The notes: a model not told the origin generated them from the letters alone. DNA of 56,217 nucleotides from Geosiphon pyriformis (GCA_016748015.1 JAAOMT010000518.1:1614-57830), one strand, 5' to 3'; positions 44,075-56,130 are shown, counted from the stretch's first letter. A program made the numbers and translations.

Positions 44075-44462
44075 TAATATTAAAAATAATTTTGGTATTT
44101 TTGGTGTTATTACTTTAATTAAGTTAAAATTTATTAATTTATGATAATATACTATTGTTTATTTTAAAAATTTTTTTTTTGTTATTGTTATTTTTATTAA
44201 TTAGTTTATATTAGTTAAAAAAACAATATAAAAATTTTTTTTTGTTTAATTAAAAAAAAATTATTACTTTAAAACCAAATTAGTCAATTTTTTTTAAATT
44301 ATATTGTTTTTAAATTAGTAATTTAATTTTTTAAGTTGGTAATTATATGTGTTTTATTTTCTATTTTTTTGATTTTTTATTATTATTAATGTTTTATTGT
44401 TATGATTTTTGAAATTTTAAAGATTTTAAGTTTAGCTGTTTTAAAAACTGGTATTTTATATA
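44075..44462. other. AT-rich spacer between two LINE tails
   Basis: About 390 bp of AT-rich, partly microsatellite-like sequence lying between the convergent LINE 3' ends. No ORF or structured element seen. Confidence 0.6.
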
Positions 44463-47400
44463 AATATTATTATTATTTTTTTTTTCCCATGTTTATTGAG
44501 TGAAGTCCAAACACAACCTAATACTATACATCAAATAGTTGATCTAAATTAGGCATGAATCATGCACTTTCTATACATGACTAGCCACTCAGACCAATCA
44601 GAACAACACTATGCATCTATATGAACGGAAACCACATTTAAAGCACCTAAAATGAACAAACTAAATTTGCACAAACCAAACCTAATACCCAATACATTGT
44701 CAATACCCAACAACTTAACAACTCTAGCCGAATACAGAGAAGACAGACTAGAAATAGAAACTGGCATAGAACCATTTCGAGGAATTAACCCATGTTTCTC
44801 TATAAAGGCACAATGTCTGACATGGACCAACCAAATCTCATTTCTAAAAGCTAGGCAAAAATCACAGATAAAGCCCACAATTTTTGCACCAGCAATTTCC
44901 AGATCACCAAAAACAGAAACCGCCTCAAAAAACCAATCATTAAAAACAAAGCCTTTGCACAAAGCAACACAGACTGAGGTATCAAAAACGCATAAAGAAA
45001 GAGTTTGCAGCATGTGAGAAAAAGATTCACGAAGGCCAGAAACACTTTCCCTTTTAACTGCAAAATTACCAAGCAGCCAATCACAACTAGCAAAGTCAGA
45101 ATCACAAGAAAAAACATGGTCTGAAACCTCTACACACTCACAATACAAGCAAACCACACTAGAGTAACTCCTATCATAAAGGTGTTTGCAAATGGCCACA
45201 GGCAGTCTACAATGTAGAGCTTTCATAAAATACGTGTGCAAGCCAGCGGTCTATATACTAGTGAAGCCAGCAGCCATGTGTAAATCGGGATGCCAAACAA
45301 AAAAAGATCAGCACCAATCAATATCAGTAAGCAATTCGCTAATGACAACCCTATTACCCAAACTGAAACCCCAACGCGAACAGTGAATAGACCAATAAAT
45401 GTCACACACAAAATGCCTAGAATTACCCAAAACAAGACTACCACCAGCCAGGATGAACTGCTTATCCAGCTGGAGGGGAAGAACAAAATTAGAAAGAGCC
45501 ACACAGCCAGCCAGTTCATCAGCCCGGTCATTACTTATAACACCAGAATGTCTTTTAATCTTATACTAGCTGACATCCAACCTCTTAGCACGAATAAGAT
45601 TAGCAATATGACAATGCTCCACCCAACAATTATTCCGAAAATCTGGATACACCAAACCCAATTTCGATTTGCAGGTGTCTAACATGGCCTGACTATCCGA
45701 AAATAAGCTAACTTTGCTAACTGCAGGAACACACTTGAGAGCAAGTGCAATAGTCTGCAATTCCACCAAAGTAGATGACAACAAACCCGAAACTCTAACA
45801 CCCAAACCCATATTAATATTATCAAAGAAAACTGCCGCACCCGATTTAACACTGAGAGTACCCAAACCAGCCAAGGATCCATTGGTATAAACTGAAAGGC
45901 TATCAGCACCCAATCCCAACAAATGATCATGAACCAAATCAAAATCAGTGGATTCCAAGATACTAGGAGCAAAAAAAATGCCCACTGAACAGTCATAAAC
46001 AGAAGAAGATGACTCTGCACTGCCAAGATAACCAACAGAAACACTAAACCAATCAGGAATAGTGCCACGCGGGTCCAGCCTTTTCCAACGCTTAAAAGTC
46101 TTTCAATCAAAAGCAAGACCATTGTGATGACGCAATTGTTCCACAAAGGCAATTCCATACTGCTGAAGTGAGGAGAAACATTTAGAAAATTTCACCTTTC
46201 CAATAACCAAAGACATAAGAGTACCATGGGAGAATTAGAATGCACTGGGGCCGAGACTACTAAAAGATAAACTGCAATCGGCAAAAATATGAACCACACC
46301 TGCCAGAAAATTGTTCAAGAGATTCAAATTTAAACAAGCCGAAGAGACCAAAAGGTGCATAGGATGCCAGCTCAAAGTCTGTAAATCATGAGACCTATGG
46401 AGAAACAAATGACCCAGGATTCTAACAGCATTGACAAAACACACTATGGACACCGATTTACTCTCAGCTTGAATCTGTTTAAAAGTTTTTAAGCTGTAAA
46501 GAAAGGGGTGATAAAGAGCATTATTGGAGAAGTCCGAAGGAAGACTTGCTCTGGATTTGAAGCCTTTATGAATTAGAGCATCCCATTTACAGCAAACACT
46601 AAGTGGAGCAAAACTAAACTGTGTCCTATAACTGATGATGAGATGAAGAACTGCTGAAACCAAATATGAGAACTGCTTATCAGAGATGGTCTTCTTCAGG
46701 ATGAGATTGGTGAAAAACCAGATATTTGAATGCATCTTGACCAAACTGGGCTTCGACAAACCATCTGTAGACAGAAAAATGCCCAAATACTAGTGAGGTT
46801 CCCCTTTCTTGGCAATAGAAATAGGTGCACCACTGATTGTCAAAAAGGGGCTCACAACTCTATAGTTAATGGGAATTGCCACCATTTTGTCATTGTTTAT
46901 TGAAATATCATTAATTCTAAAAAATTCACTAGCAATATTGAGAATGTGTTGTGTTGCAGTTTGACTGCTGCCGACCCAAATTGTATTGTCCATGAAAGTA
47001 CCAGCCACAAAGAAAGAGAAAAAACCAGTTTGAGGTTCAACACAGCCAGTCTTAGCAACGAAATGAGAATTCAACCTATATCTACAAAATTCTTCTTGTC
47101 TTTTGACTTCACACAACAGAAGAGGTGAGAACACTTCCTCTTGATCGAGATTATCATGGACTTGATAACTATTAGTTAAGCCAAAGTCAGTCATTACTCT
47201 GTTGACTTGGTTATTGTGAATGCTACCAAAAAATTGAATGAACCCACTACACATTTTAATCTTAATTAGACTCCTTTTCAAATGCTCTCAGCCAACAGAA
47301 TTATAGACCTTCTTCACATCTTGCAATACCAGCCAAAGCTCGCAGTTCTTCTCCAAAGCATCCTCAACCATAGAGCCAACAGCAAAGATAGGTGACTGTG

Positions 47401-47745
47401 TCATCGTACTCCTCAAAACAGAAAAATTGTCCCTGCAGAGAACATTGTGAGTACTGTATGCTAAAAAAATCCTGTTCGAGAAGATCTTTAAAAGGATCTT
47501 ACAAGTGGTTTCAATCAAAGCAATGGGTGTTTGTAAGAACTCTCTTCCACTCATAAGGTTTAGGGATCATAGACACTCAGACTTCTTTCCAAGGACCAGG
47601 AACTAACTCACGGAGCAAACAAGAGTTCAAAAGCACCAACAACATATTCAGAACCGATTCATTACAATGCTTTCAAAGCTCATTCGAAATACCAGACAAA
47701 CTAGCAGCTTTATCATTAGGCAAATCCAATACAATACATATTATA
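44463..47745 (-). mobile_element. second LINE copy, 5'-truncated, opposite strand
   Basis: Same family as the + strand copy, read right to left: from within the RT domain (LPNDKAASLSGISNEL, about 47735) through RNase H to the C terminus, then a 3' UTR with an AATAAA signal (44492-44497 on the minus strand), an A-run (44477-44485) and a short TAA microsatellite. 5' truncation is typical of incomplete target-primed reverse transcription. It keeps a few dozen CpGs and far fewer stops than the + copy, so it is younger or less mutated. Confidence 0.9.
44609..47745 (-). pseudogene. LINE ORF2 (RT, RNase H, C-terminal zinc cluster), truncated and defective
   Basis: Readable segments in order: ALIETTCKILLKIFSNRIFL, LQDVKKVYNSVG, the catalytic motif GTFMDNTIW (about 46975-47001), where the second Asp is Asn, LIRAKRLDVS, and RNase H motifs YTNGSLAGLG (first Asp is Asn) and LFSDSQAMLD (Asp kept). 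The C-terminal cluster CLYCECVEVSDHVFSC is intact here, unlike in the other copy. The last 210 residues (44609-45241) are fully open to SVHIDA-stop. A few stops and frame changes (near 47285, 46790, 46235, 45565) break the rest. No single copy in the window has all catalytic residues. Confidence 0.9.
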
Positions 47746-47749
47746 TTTT

Positions 47750-49290
47750 GTTAAAAAAATTTTAAATATAAATATTTCTATAAATATTAAAGTTTAAATT
47801 ATTTATTTTTAAATTATAAAGTATTTTTACTTTTTTTTTTAAGTTTATTAATAGTTTTAAAATTTCTAATTTATCTTTTATTAATATAAAATTATATTAA
47901 TATTTTTATTTTTTTGGTTTTTTCATTGTACTTTTAGTTATTTTTATTTTTTGTTTTGTATTTAATTTTTAACTGGTTTTTTTGAAATTTAAGTTTTTAA
48001 TTTGAATATTTTAATTAAGTTTATTGTTAAATCAATTAGTTTTTTGGTTATTTTGGTTATTATTTTGTTAAACACATTTTTTGTTTTAGATAAAAAACTT
48101 AAAAATATAATTGTTATTATTCTAAATAAAATATTTATTTTTAGTAGATTATTAAATAAAATTAACAAAAAATTAGGTAAAATTAAAACTAAAATTAATA
48201 TTAAGATTAAATATATAAATAATTATATTTTTAATAATATTTAATTTTTGTTACTTAGTTTGATTTTTTATATTAAATAATAATTAGATTATATATTAAA
48301 TAAAAAAATATTTTACAATATTTTATTTAAAATATAAAACTTAAATTTAACAAAAAAATATACTTTAATAAATACATTAAAAAATTATACTAATAAATCA
48401 AAAATCTAAAACATTATTAATATAAACCAAATATATATTAAATTATATCTTTTCAAAATACTATGATGAATATTAAAAATATTAAAAATTAATTTAAATA
48501 TGCTAAAACTTATTATAAAAAATACATAAAAAAACCGAAAAAGTTTAAACAAAGTAAAAAAAGATAGATTAAAAAAGTTGAAAAAAATAGAAAAATATAG
48601 ATAAAAACCAAAAAAAATAAACAAAAACAAATTGTTAAATAAGATTTAAAAATAAACAAAAAAATTATGTAAAATAATAGATAATACAAATAATAACTTT
48701 ATAATATAATTTTTTTTATTATAAGTTTGTTGTTTAAGTATTGAAATAGTAAAGTAGTATATACTAAAATAGAATAAATAATATATATAAAATAGAGTTT
48801 ATAATTATTATATATTTTTATATTCTACATCTTTTTTGTTAATATAGCTTTTAATAATATCTTTATTATAATAATATATACTGCTTTTTTATTATAATTT
48901 GCCAATGTTTTTAAAAAAACTGTTCAAAATTTTTTCCAAATTGATATAAATATTTAGTATTAATAAGAATAATTTAATTAAAATAATACTTTTAAATATT
49001 ATTGGTAAAAATATACAGCATTTAATGCATGGTTATTACAAACAGACTGCTATAATGTTTGAATATTAAGAAACATTAGAAATATAAATTGAAATGAGTA
49101 TGATGTTGATTAAAACTCCAGAAATGTGGATCAATTCTTTCAACACTAAATTTTTTAAAATAGAAGGATTCAAAATTTTTAAAAATGTTGGTAAATTTAA
49201 TAAAAAAAGTTAATTAGAATTCAGAGAATGTGAACAGTTGGAATAATTTATGGCAGTGAGTACTGATTATTGTGTAATGAAATGCTAACT
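47750..49290. other. AT-rich tract
   Basis: About 1.5 kb, almost pure A+T at first and slightly mixed after 49000. The open frames at 48002-48244 and 48406-48630 are low-complexity and have no motif. No gene recognised. Confidence 0.55.
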
Positions 49291-49308
49291 TTTTTTTAGG
49301 CCTCAATA

Positions 49309-49650
49309 CAGATAGACTGCCCAGATAGCTTTGTTTGTAGAGTTATGCGCGGGGAATTAATGGAACTTTACGACTGTGAGGAAAGATTCCCCTAATACTT
49401 TTGCTGTCATATTGAACATTAAGATAATCTTGGCTATGACTTCATAATAACAAGAATTTGTTTATCCATGCCTTTGACAAACGATAAGAGATTGTGTAGG
49501 TTGTGAGTACAACATTTTCCAACCACTGCGGAGGCCTTCAAAAAGATGTGTTTCGCCAAAAAACTCAAGACCTGAAAAGATAAACCTCAGTGCTTAACGT
49601 GCTCTAATAACTACGATCACGTGAGAATAAGAGAATAACGCAGATGATAC
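49309..49650 (+). pseudogene. coding-like remnant, product not recognised
   Basis: After an acceptor-like TTTTTTTTAGG (49290-49300) one frame reads as plausible protein for over 100 codons with scattered stops: QIDCPDSFVCRVMRGELMEL, NLGYDFIITRICLSMPLTND, VQHFPTTAEAFKKMCFAKKL and KPQCLTCSNNYDHVRIRE. A CxxC pair with a following His is visible. G+C is higher than in the flanks. It could be a decayed host exon or transposon piece; a 77-codon minus-strand frame overlaps it at 49594-49827, so the strand is not certain. Confidence 0.25.
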
Positions 49651-50003
49651 GATTTTATTGTTATTAGATGAGTCACCTTGACTATAGTTTATTTTCAACC
49701 CATCATAACCAAACTGTGAATAGAGGTTTATCCCACATAACGGACTTTCCTTCTTAGCCTTCGAATTTTTTATTTGAAAGAAATCTCTACGCTTTTGCGA
49801 GTACATGTTCGGAACTTTCGTATACAAGATGAAAAAGACCCTATTTATACCCGACGGTTTTCGTATATCTGAGGGGTTACATAGTATTATATCTGATATA
49901 AATCAATTTTTACTATTGTTGCTTTATTTCTCTCATATTATTTTTCATTATCGAGGTTCTTTAAAAAGAGTAAAACCTTTTTGGTCTAAAAAATTGAGAA
50001 AAA

Positions 50004-50560
50004 GACTCCTTAGCACCTGACAGGACTTTCAGTGCTTGCAGTATTCCATGCTAGCGCGCTCTTTACCAGAATAACTCGATGTTATCCTACCCCCATATAA
50101 GTTTCCATTCTATGGATATCTATGGCCGATGCTTGGAAAGAGACTCCTTAGCGCCTGACAGCGCTTGCTGTATTTTATGCTAAGGCGCTCTTTACCAGAA
50201 TAACTCGATGTTATCCTACCCCCATACAAGTCTCCATTCTATGGATACCTATGGCCGATGTTTGGAAAGAGACTCGTTAGCACCTGACAGGACGTTTGAG
50301 CGCTTGCTGTGTTCCATGCTAAAACGCTCTTTACCAGAATAACTCGATGTTATCCTACCCCCATACAAGTCTCCATTCTATGGATGCCTATGGCCGATGC
50401 TTGGAAAGAGACTCGTTAGCACCTTATAGGACGTTTCAGCGCTTGCTGTATTTCTATGCTGCCACGCTCAATACCAGAATGACTCAATGTCATTCTGCAC
50501 CCATATGGATTTCTACATTTTGTTTATCATCTATGGCCGGTGTTTGGAAAGTGATCCTAA
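50004..50560 (+). repeat. tandem repeat of about 139 bp, four units plus a partial
   Basis: The phrase GGAAAGAGACTCSTTAGC (first copy: AAAAAGACTCCTTAGC) recurs with starts of GACTC at 50004, 50142, 50271 and 50410, spaced 138, 129 and 139 bp; a fifth, diverged start is at 50551. Units share TGCTTGCWGT, CGCTCTTTACCAGAATAACTC, GATGTTATCCTACCCCCATA and CTATGGCCGATG. The second unit has a 9-10-bp deletion. Composition is balanced, unlike the surrounding DNA. Confidence 0.92.
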
Positions 50561-50880
50561 TAATTTTGTCTTTCAATTCTCATCAATTATAATTGAAGCC
50601 CCACTAATTTGAAAATCTTGTGTGAACTTTAATCGATTGGAAAACCAAATATACAATACTTCTATTGGAACTGCCCTTAGGAATTGACCATATGAATCTC
50701 TCTCTTGACCACCTATGATCGATGCTTGGAAAGTGATTCTAATAATTTTGTTCGTTATTTTCTCGTCAATTACAATTTATGCTCCACGAACTTTAAAATC
50801 TCGCGTGATCTTTGATCGATTGGAAAACCAATATATACAATACTTCTATGGGAACTGCCCTTGGAAATTTACCATAAGCA
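50551..50880 (+). repeat. direct duplication of about 182 bp following the 139-bp array
   Basis: GTGATYCTAATAATTTTG starts at 50551 and 50733. Both copies continue with TTTGATCGATTGGAAAACCAA-like sequence, TACAATACTTCTAT and GGAACTGCCCTT. The junction phrase CTATGRYCGRTGYTTGGAAAG links it to the 139-bp family, so the two arrays share a common end. A 77-codon frame at 50715-50948 spans the second copy (IDAWKVILIILFVIFSSITI then LENQYIQYFYGNCPWKF) and has a hydrophobic segment, but no family is recognised. Confidence 0.8.
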
Positions 50881-51239
50881 CCAAGTGGGAGTCTTCTTTT
50901 TTCCGGTACAAACCGCTAGGTTGTGAGGAAGTGTTGGTGCAATTATAATAGGAACCGAAACATTGCTTGTCATATATGGGTTAAGGTATGTATAGGTTTT
51001 TTTAATTAATTATTAATTTATTTTTAATAACCAATTTAGACCGCTAAGTGCCTTGCTAATTAATCAAGTAGCAGCAATCTATAAAGAATCCTCAACATAA
51101 ATTGAATAAATGCTGATAATGATGCTGATCGGTAGGTTTCTTATTGATTATTACGAGATTTCGACAATTTTATATCTTGATGGTATATCTGTTCAAACTC
51201 TTGTCAGATTGCACTCCATTGATAGTATTCATAGATTAT

Positions 51240-51849
51240 TGGCATGGTTTAAACGCGTTTGCGAGAATCTTACCTGGAACTCTATATGAAGATCTTTAAC
51301 ATCATTATCTCGTATCGGGTAGTCATCAAAAGTCTGTAGACATTCAGCTATTATGATTAAATATTGATTCAAAGCCTCTTCAATCGCATAATATAAAACA
51401 GCTAGATAATTGGATTCAAGAAAAAGCCGAAAATACCTCTTTTGGATATCAACTTTGAAATGAGTTTAAATTGTTACTTCGATGCAGTCGAGACAGATTC
51501 ACCCCAGGTAATTTTCATCGATTATGTGATAATAAAGGAGCAACAGTAAGCGGAATTAAAGTGAAAGGAGCTGGCCAGCTCATTGGCAGGTATAACCCAC
51601 AATCGTGAGACTCTAGAGATAATTGGTTGGATGGAGAAAGAAGTTTCTCTTGGAGATGGCAAAGCTAAAAATGCTAGACTTAGCAATTTTGTTGGTGAAA
51701 ATAGACCTTATAATAAACAAGACTGTAGACTCTCTTTTGAAGGAATATCTTATTGTCTGGCAGATTTTAAATTTCTTCCAGGGTGCTGTTGTTTAGGAGA
51801 ACAGATTATAAGCCTGCCATATTGCTTGGCTCAGGATATCAGCAGGTGA
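51240..51849 (+). pseudogene. BACK-TLDc domain protein, broken
   Basis: BTB-BACK-TLDc proteins are Cullin-3-adaptor-like and strongly expanded in mycorrhizal fungi. Readable in order: FARILPGTLYEDL then TGA, HHYLVSGSHQKSVDIQ (end of BACK), DSKPLQSHNIKQLDNWIQEK, then TLDc with NEFKLLLRCSRDRFTPGNFH, RLCDNKGATVSGIKVKGAG, QLIGRYNPQS followed by TGA (Trp expected), and WLDGERSFS. A frameshift near 51645 moves on to LGDGKAKNARLSNFVGENRP. The BTB part upstream is not recognisable. At least three stops and one frameshift make it a clear pseudogene; the family call is strong because the TLDc motifs are dense. Confidence 0.82.
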
Positions 51850-52391
51850 ATTTATTTGCCAAGGAGTATGAAGTTTTTTATATTAAAAATAGATAAATTT
51901 AATTTTATTTAATTCAATCATATATTTCTCAAAAAGTAATACCCTATTCTGGAAATTTTCATTGGCAGAATATTCTATAGCCTACTTTATGCCAGATAAT
52001 AAAGTTACAATATATGATCGTGTTTCACCTCGCTAATTAAAATAATAAATATTAGATAATGTTTGGTTTTTTACAGGCAGTGATATAAAAATACACTAAA
52101 ATTAATATTCAATAAGGTAACTTTGAAAAAAATAGATGTTTTCTATGCAGTATTTGTTAAAATGGAGTTTTTTTTTCTAATAAACTCGAAATACCTAATT
52201 TTGTTCCTTTATTTTTATTGAAAATTAAAATTCCTAATATTCAAAAAAATGCAATTAAAAATTCTTTTATAACTATCTGTTTTCTCAAAACTTCAGTTTG
52301 CATTTCAAAAAATAAATTTTGTAATTCAAATTTAACTGATAAATGTTCTCAAAACTTGAAGTTTATTGAAAATATTGTTAATTAAAACAAT
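51850..52391. other. AT-rich spacer
   Basis: About 540 bp between the TLDc pseudogene and the poly(A)-tailed fragment. No ORF, repeat or RNA gene recognised. Confidence 0.5.
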
Positions 52392-52770
52392 TTATTTGCG
52401 GATTGGTTTCCTGAATCTGTTTATAAGTTTGGTCAGGTTGACGTTGCTGCTCTACATATCATTGATCTTGTTCGAGGTCAGGTCGTGGCCCACAGGGATC
52501 TGATCTGGCGAAGTGTAAGAAGAGGGGTCTAATTAATGATGCTGGTTTTGTAATTTCTGATGTTAGAGGTTCAGCTTTTTTGCTTAAGAATGTAGCAATT
52601 CATAAGATTGGTTTTGTCAAAGAAATTAATCTGAATTTTAGTTTTGTTAAGGGCTTGTTCTTAATCTCAGATTTGTTTTTTGATGTGTTAGTTCTCAGGG
52701 TATGGCTGGCTCGGGTGGCTGATCACATGTGATTAAGCATGAGCCTTCGTTATTACATAAAAAAAAAAGA
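52392..52770 (+). mobile_element. poly(A)-tailed fragment, possibly the 3' end of a retrotransposon
   Basis: A sharply bounded island of balanced composition inside AT-rich DNA. It begins DWFPESVYKFGQVDVAALHI and HRDLIWRSVRRGV-stop, runs through about 230 bp of possible 3' UTR (CTCAGGGTATGGCTGGCTCG, TGATTAAGCATGAGCC) and ends in a run of A (about 52758-52768). A coding end, UTR and A-tail without a 5' part is typical of a truncated LINE or processed copy. It differs from the LINE family at 37-48 kb. Confidence 0.45.
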
Positions 52771-55168
52771 TATATTATAAAATTTGAATTTTTTATTAAA
52801 AAGTTAGCATAATATTAACCAAATTTTTAACAAAATTTAAATTAATTCCAGAAAATAATTTAAATTTTAAAAATATAATATTTAATATTTAAAATAACTA
52901 AATAATGTATTATGTTTAAGTTATAAACAAAAATTATTTAATAAACATAGTAAACTTATATTATATTTCAAAAAATATTTATTTAAATAAAGTTTGTAAC
53001 CTTTATTGAAAAATATGTTTTATTCAAACTGTTAGAAAAGGCATCAAGAATTTATTACTACATTTTTTCTAGTTAAATAAATGATTTATGCATTTTATAT
53101 TACATAAAAAAATTTACTATTTATTTGGGAAAAATACTTGGATTCTCAAATTTCTACTGTAAAATGTGAGAATTAATTAGATAAAAAAGTGGTGACAAAT
53201 CTTTTTGGGATCCTTTGCAATTAAATTATATTAATTTTATTTATATTAATATCTGATTAGTCATAGTTTATATACAATAAGAAATGTAAATTAATAAGTA
53301 TTTATTAATATTTTGTAAAGATCAGTTTTTAAAAATGAAAATAAACAGTTTTAAATTTAAATTTCTCTATATATTTTTTACTCTATTTGTTGAAAAGTAA
53401 TTTCTTAACGATGCTGAAGATAAACATAATTTTACTTATCATTACAAAAGAATAAAATTGAACTATATTCAAATATTTTCAGCTAAAATGGGCTAATACT
53501 GAAAACTTATTTTTATGTTCTGTTTAATATAGCCAAAAATTAATAATATTTTCAATTGGAATATTTTTATTCCGGAGAGATAGAAAAAACCAGAGGAATA
53601 TTAATTAGAAGATTTAATTATTAAAAAAAATGTCAAAATTTACTAATAATTATTCGTTTTAGAAAGATAATTAACTTGAGTTTCTTAGCACCTATGCATT
53701 GTAGTTTTAATTTTTCTCTACTTGTAATATTTAAAATTAGAATAAAATCCAACTGTCATGATCAAAAAAGTTATAAGCTCTATTATTTGAGACTTCCTAA
53801 ATAAAAATATAAATAAAACTTGGTTCCCTTTCAATTTTTTAAAATAAGATCCGATAAATTATGAAATAAATTTTTAAGCATTGTAATTAATTAAAATTAT
53901 ACAGTTATTTTGTTTTATTTCTAAGTTAATTAGAAAGCTATAATATCGTTTCATTTATAAACTTTGCTTAGCCTGATTTGGAGAGAAGATCTAGCATATG
54001 TTAAAAAAAATAAAACTCTTGATTACCTGACCAGTAAGCAATCAAAGGCATTTTTATCAAATGTAGTGGAGTTGAGAAAAGGAATTAGAATCTTTAAGGT
54101 TAACTTGATTATTTAAAAAAATTATTCTACCTTGTTAATTATTTAAGCTTTTCAAAAAGTTAGATGAATATCACAATAGAAGAAAATAAAAAATAATTAA
54201 AAACAAAATTGATTAGCAATTATTTTTTTTAAGCAATTGTTTTTTCGAAAAAGTATTAATAATTTATTTTTGTTATATCAAAATACAGTTTTTTAATTGG
54301 TTATTACAATTAGAGTTCAATATTATAAATAAATTTATAATGATAATTTATTATCGTAACAAAATTTTAATATTCCAGAATATTATAAATTAAAATTTGT
54401 TAGTTATAAAAATTTTCATAAATAAAAACTTTTATTACTTATAATAATATTTATTAATATTTATATAAATTAAAATTTGTTTATAATAGTTTATATATAT
54501 ATAATATTATTGAAAATTTAATTAAAAATAAAAGTAGAGTTATTATAATACATACATAAATCTTCTATATTAATATTAATTTGATGTGTTTTTTTATTAA
54601 AAAATAAAATGAAAACAAATCAAAAAATAAATTTAATTGTATACTTTCAACATTTGGCTTACATTTAAAAACTACAATTTTATTAAAATGTACCCATTGA
54701 TAAAATGTAAAATATAAAATTTGATGTATTAAACCAAAAGAAAAGAAATTATTTTAAGTTTAAGTAAGCTTGGTCAATTGAAATGTTAATTTAGGTAGAT
54801 ATTACAAATATGTATAAATAATGTTTCAAAAGAATAAGGTTTTTAAAACGTGTTTGTGCATAAATAAAATTGATAAGCAAACGCCTTATATTTAATAACT
54901 TTTATTCAAAAAGCTTCTCTTAAAAGAGATCTAAAGATGAAAGTATATATATGCTAATATATTATATTTTGAAGAACCGATTCTTCCCTCAATTCTTGAT
55001 TTTCATATCATCAATAAAGGTCTTTAGATTAAAAGCTTTTTGAATATAATAAATAAAAGGCTTACCATTTGTAGAAAATCCAGGTTTTGAGATTATTGAA
55101 TTTTATACCTTGCCGTATCATGACATGCTAGCATCTTGTATCTTTTCTTTTTTCATAAACAGATTCGT
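52771..55168. other. AT-rich intergenic tract
   Basis: About 2.4 kb of AT-rich DNA. No open frame of note and no repeat structure that could be followed by eye. Composition becomes more balanced after about 54950. Confidence 0.5.
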
Positions 55169-55376
55169 TTACTTTGCATCTGCTAATTTTTTTTGAGATG
55201 TATACTTTTCTATTACAGAATGCTTTCCACTAATCACATCTAAAATAGTTTTCCGGCAAATGATGACAAAACCATAGATATCCCTATTCTTGGTATGAGG
55301 GCCCCGTTACAAACCTTGGGTGCTAGATATTCAATAACTCCATAAATTTTGGCTGACTGTGGATAATAATTTACCG
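55169..55376 (-). pseudogene. protein kinase fragment (around the APE motif), frameshifted
   Basis: On the minus strand: QSAKIYGVIEYLAPKVCNG, matching the kinase activation-segment end (usually G-V-x-P-Y-x-A-P-E; here the Glu is Lys). Then, in another frame, RDIYGFVIICRKTILDVISG and KHSVIEKYTSQKK, matching the D-I-Y-S-F-G block and following helix; the frame ends at TAA 55169. The frame changes near 55300. No ATP-binding loop or HRD motif is present, so only a part of the C-lobe remains. Tyrosine-kinase-like kinases of this kind are abundant in mycorrhizal fungi. Confidence 0.65.
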
Positions 55377-56130
55377 AATACAACTTTTAAAAATTATCCA
55401 TAATAATTAAGAATTCCATGTTGTGCCTAATTTTTTTGACTAGCTTATTTAAACGGGGTGACAGTAAGCCTGTTTAAGTAGATTAAATTAAGTGAATTAA
55501 ATCAATCACCCATCTAAAAATGTAAATATTTACCGACATTCGAACTTTCCGTTACGTGGGTCGAGGCGGGGATACGCTTCCATGGAATGGAATTCATTTA
55601 AAATAATGTGCTCGATTTTATTCAGGTCTTTAAATTAGATAGTTAATTATTTGTCGATTGTCAATACTTTTCCAATTCTTTGTTATTTGTTGCCCATTGC
55701 CAAATCCCTATTTTTTTTAGTATCTAATGTTGAAACTAGACTGAAAATGTAATCTTGATCGAGATATGATAATGATGAAAACTAAACTTGTTTTGAAATC
55801 TTTTGAATGTTTGAAGGCTGTGTTTTAAGTAAACAGTCATGTTTTCAGATCCCGTATTACAACAGGGAGTACGCGTATTGGCTACGCCTGGTGGTTTTCC
55901 ATTTTTTTTACATTATTCAGTCTAGTATATTAATTTTTTTTTCGGATATGAGATATGGATGTCATGTTCTTAATGACTAATCCATCTATGACCATTTATA
56001 TTGTTTTCTTAGACAAAGAGAAAAGTTAAATTAAATGTTATAATGAATCCCACAGTTTTAAGAGGAATGTGAATTTGATTTCCATACTGATTGTATTTAG
56101 CCATTTTAGGATAACAAAGTCAAAAAAAAA
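55377..56130. other. intergenic, mixed composition, no gene recognised
   Basis: Contains two small G+C-richer islets (about 55545-55585 and 55850-55895) within AT-rich sequence. No motif, intron pattern or ORF could be supported. Confidence 0.45.

Noticed and set aside
44652-45682. Plus-strand open frames at 44652-45017, 45186-45386 and 45290-45682
   Set aside because: They are antisense shadows of the well-supported minus-strand LINE ORF2 (RNase H and C-terminal zinc cluster).
48002-48630. Open frames at 48002-48244 (+) and 48406-48630 (-)
   Set aside because: Low-complexity I/K/N/F composition expected from nearly pure A+T DNA; no motif and no homology to the neighbouring elements.
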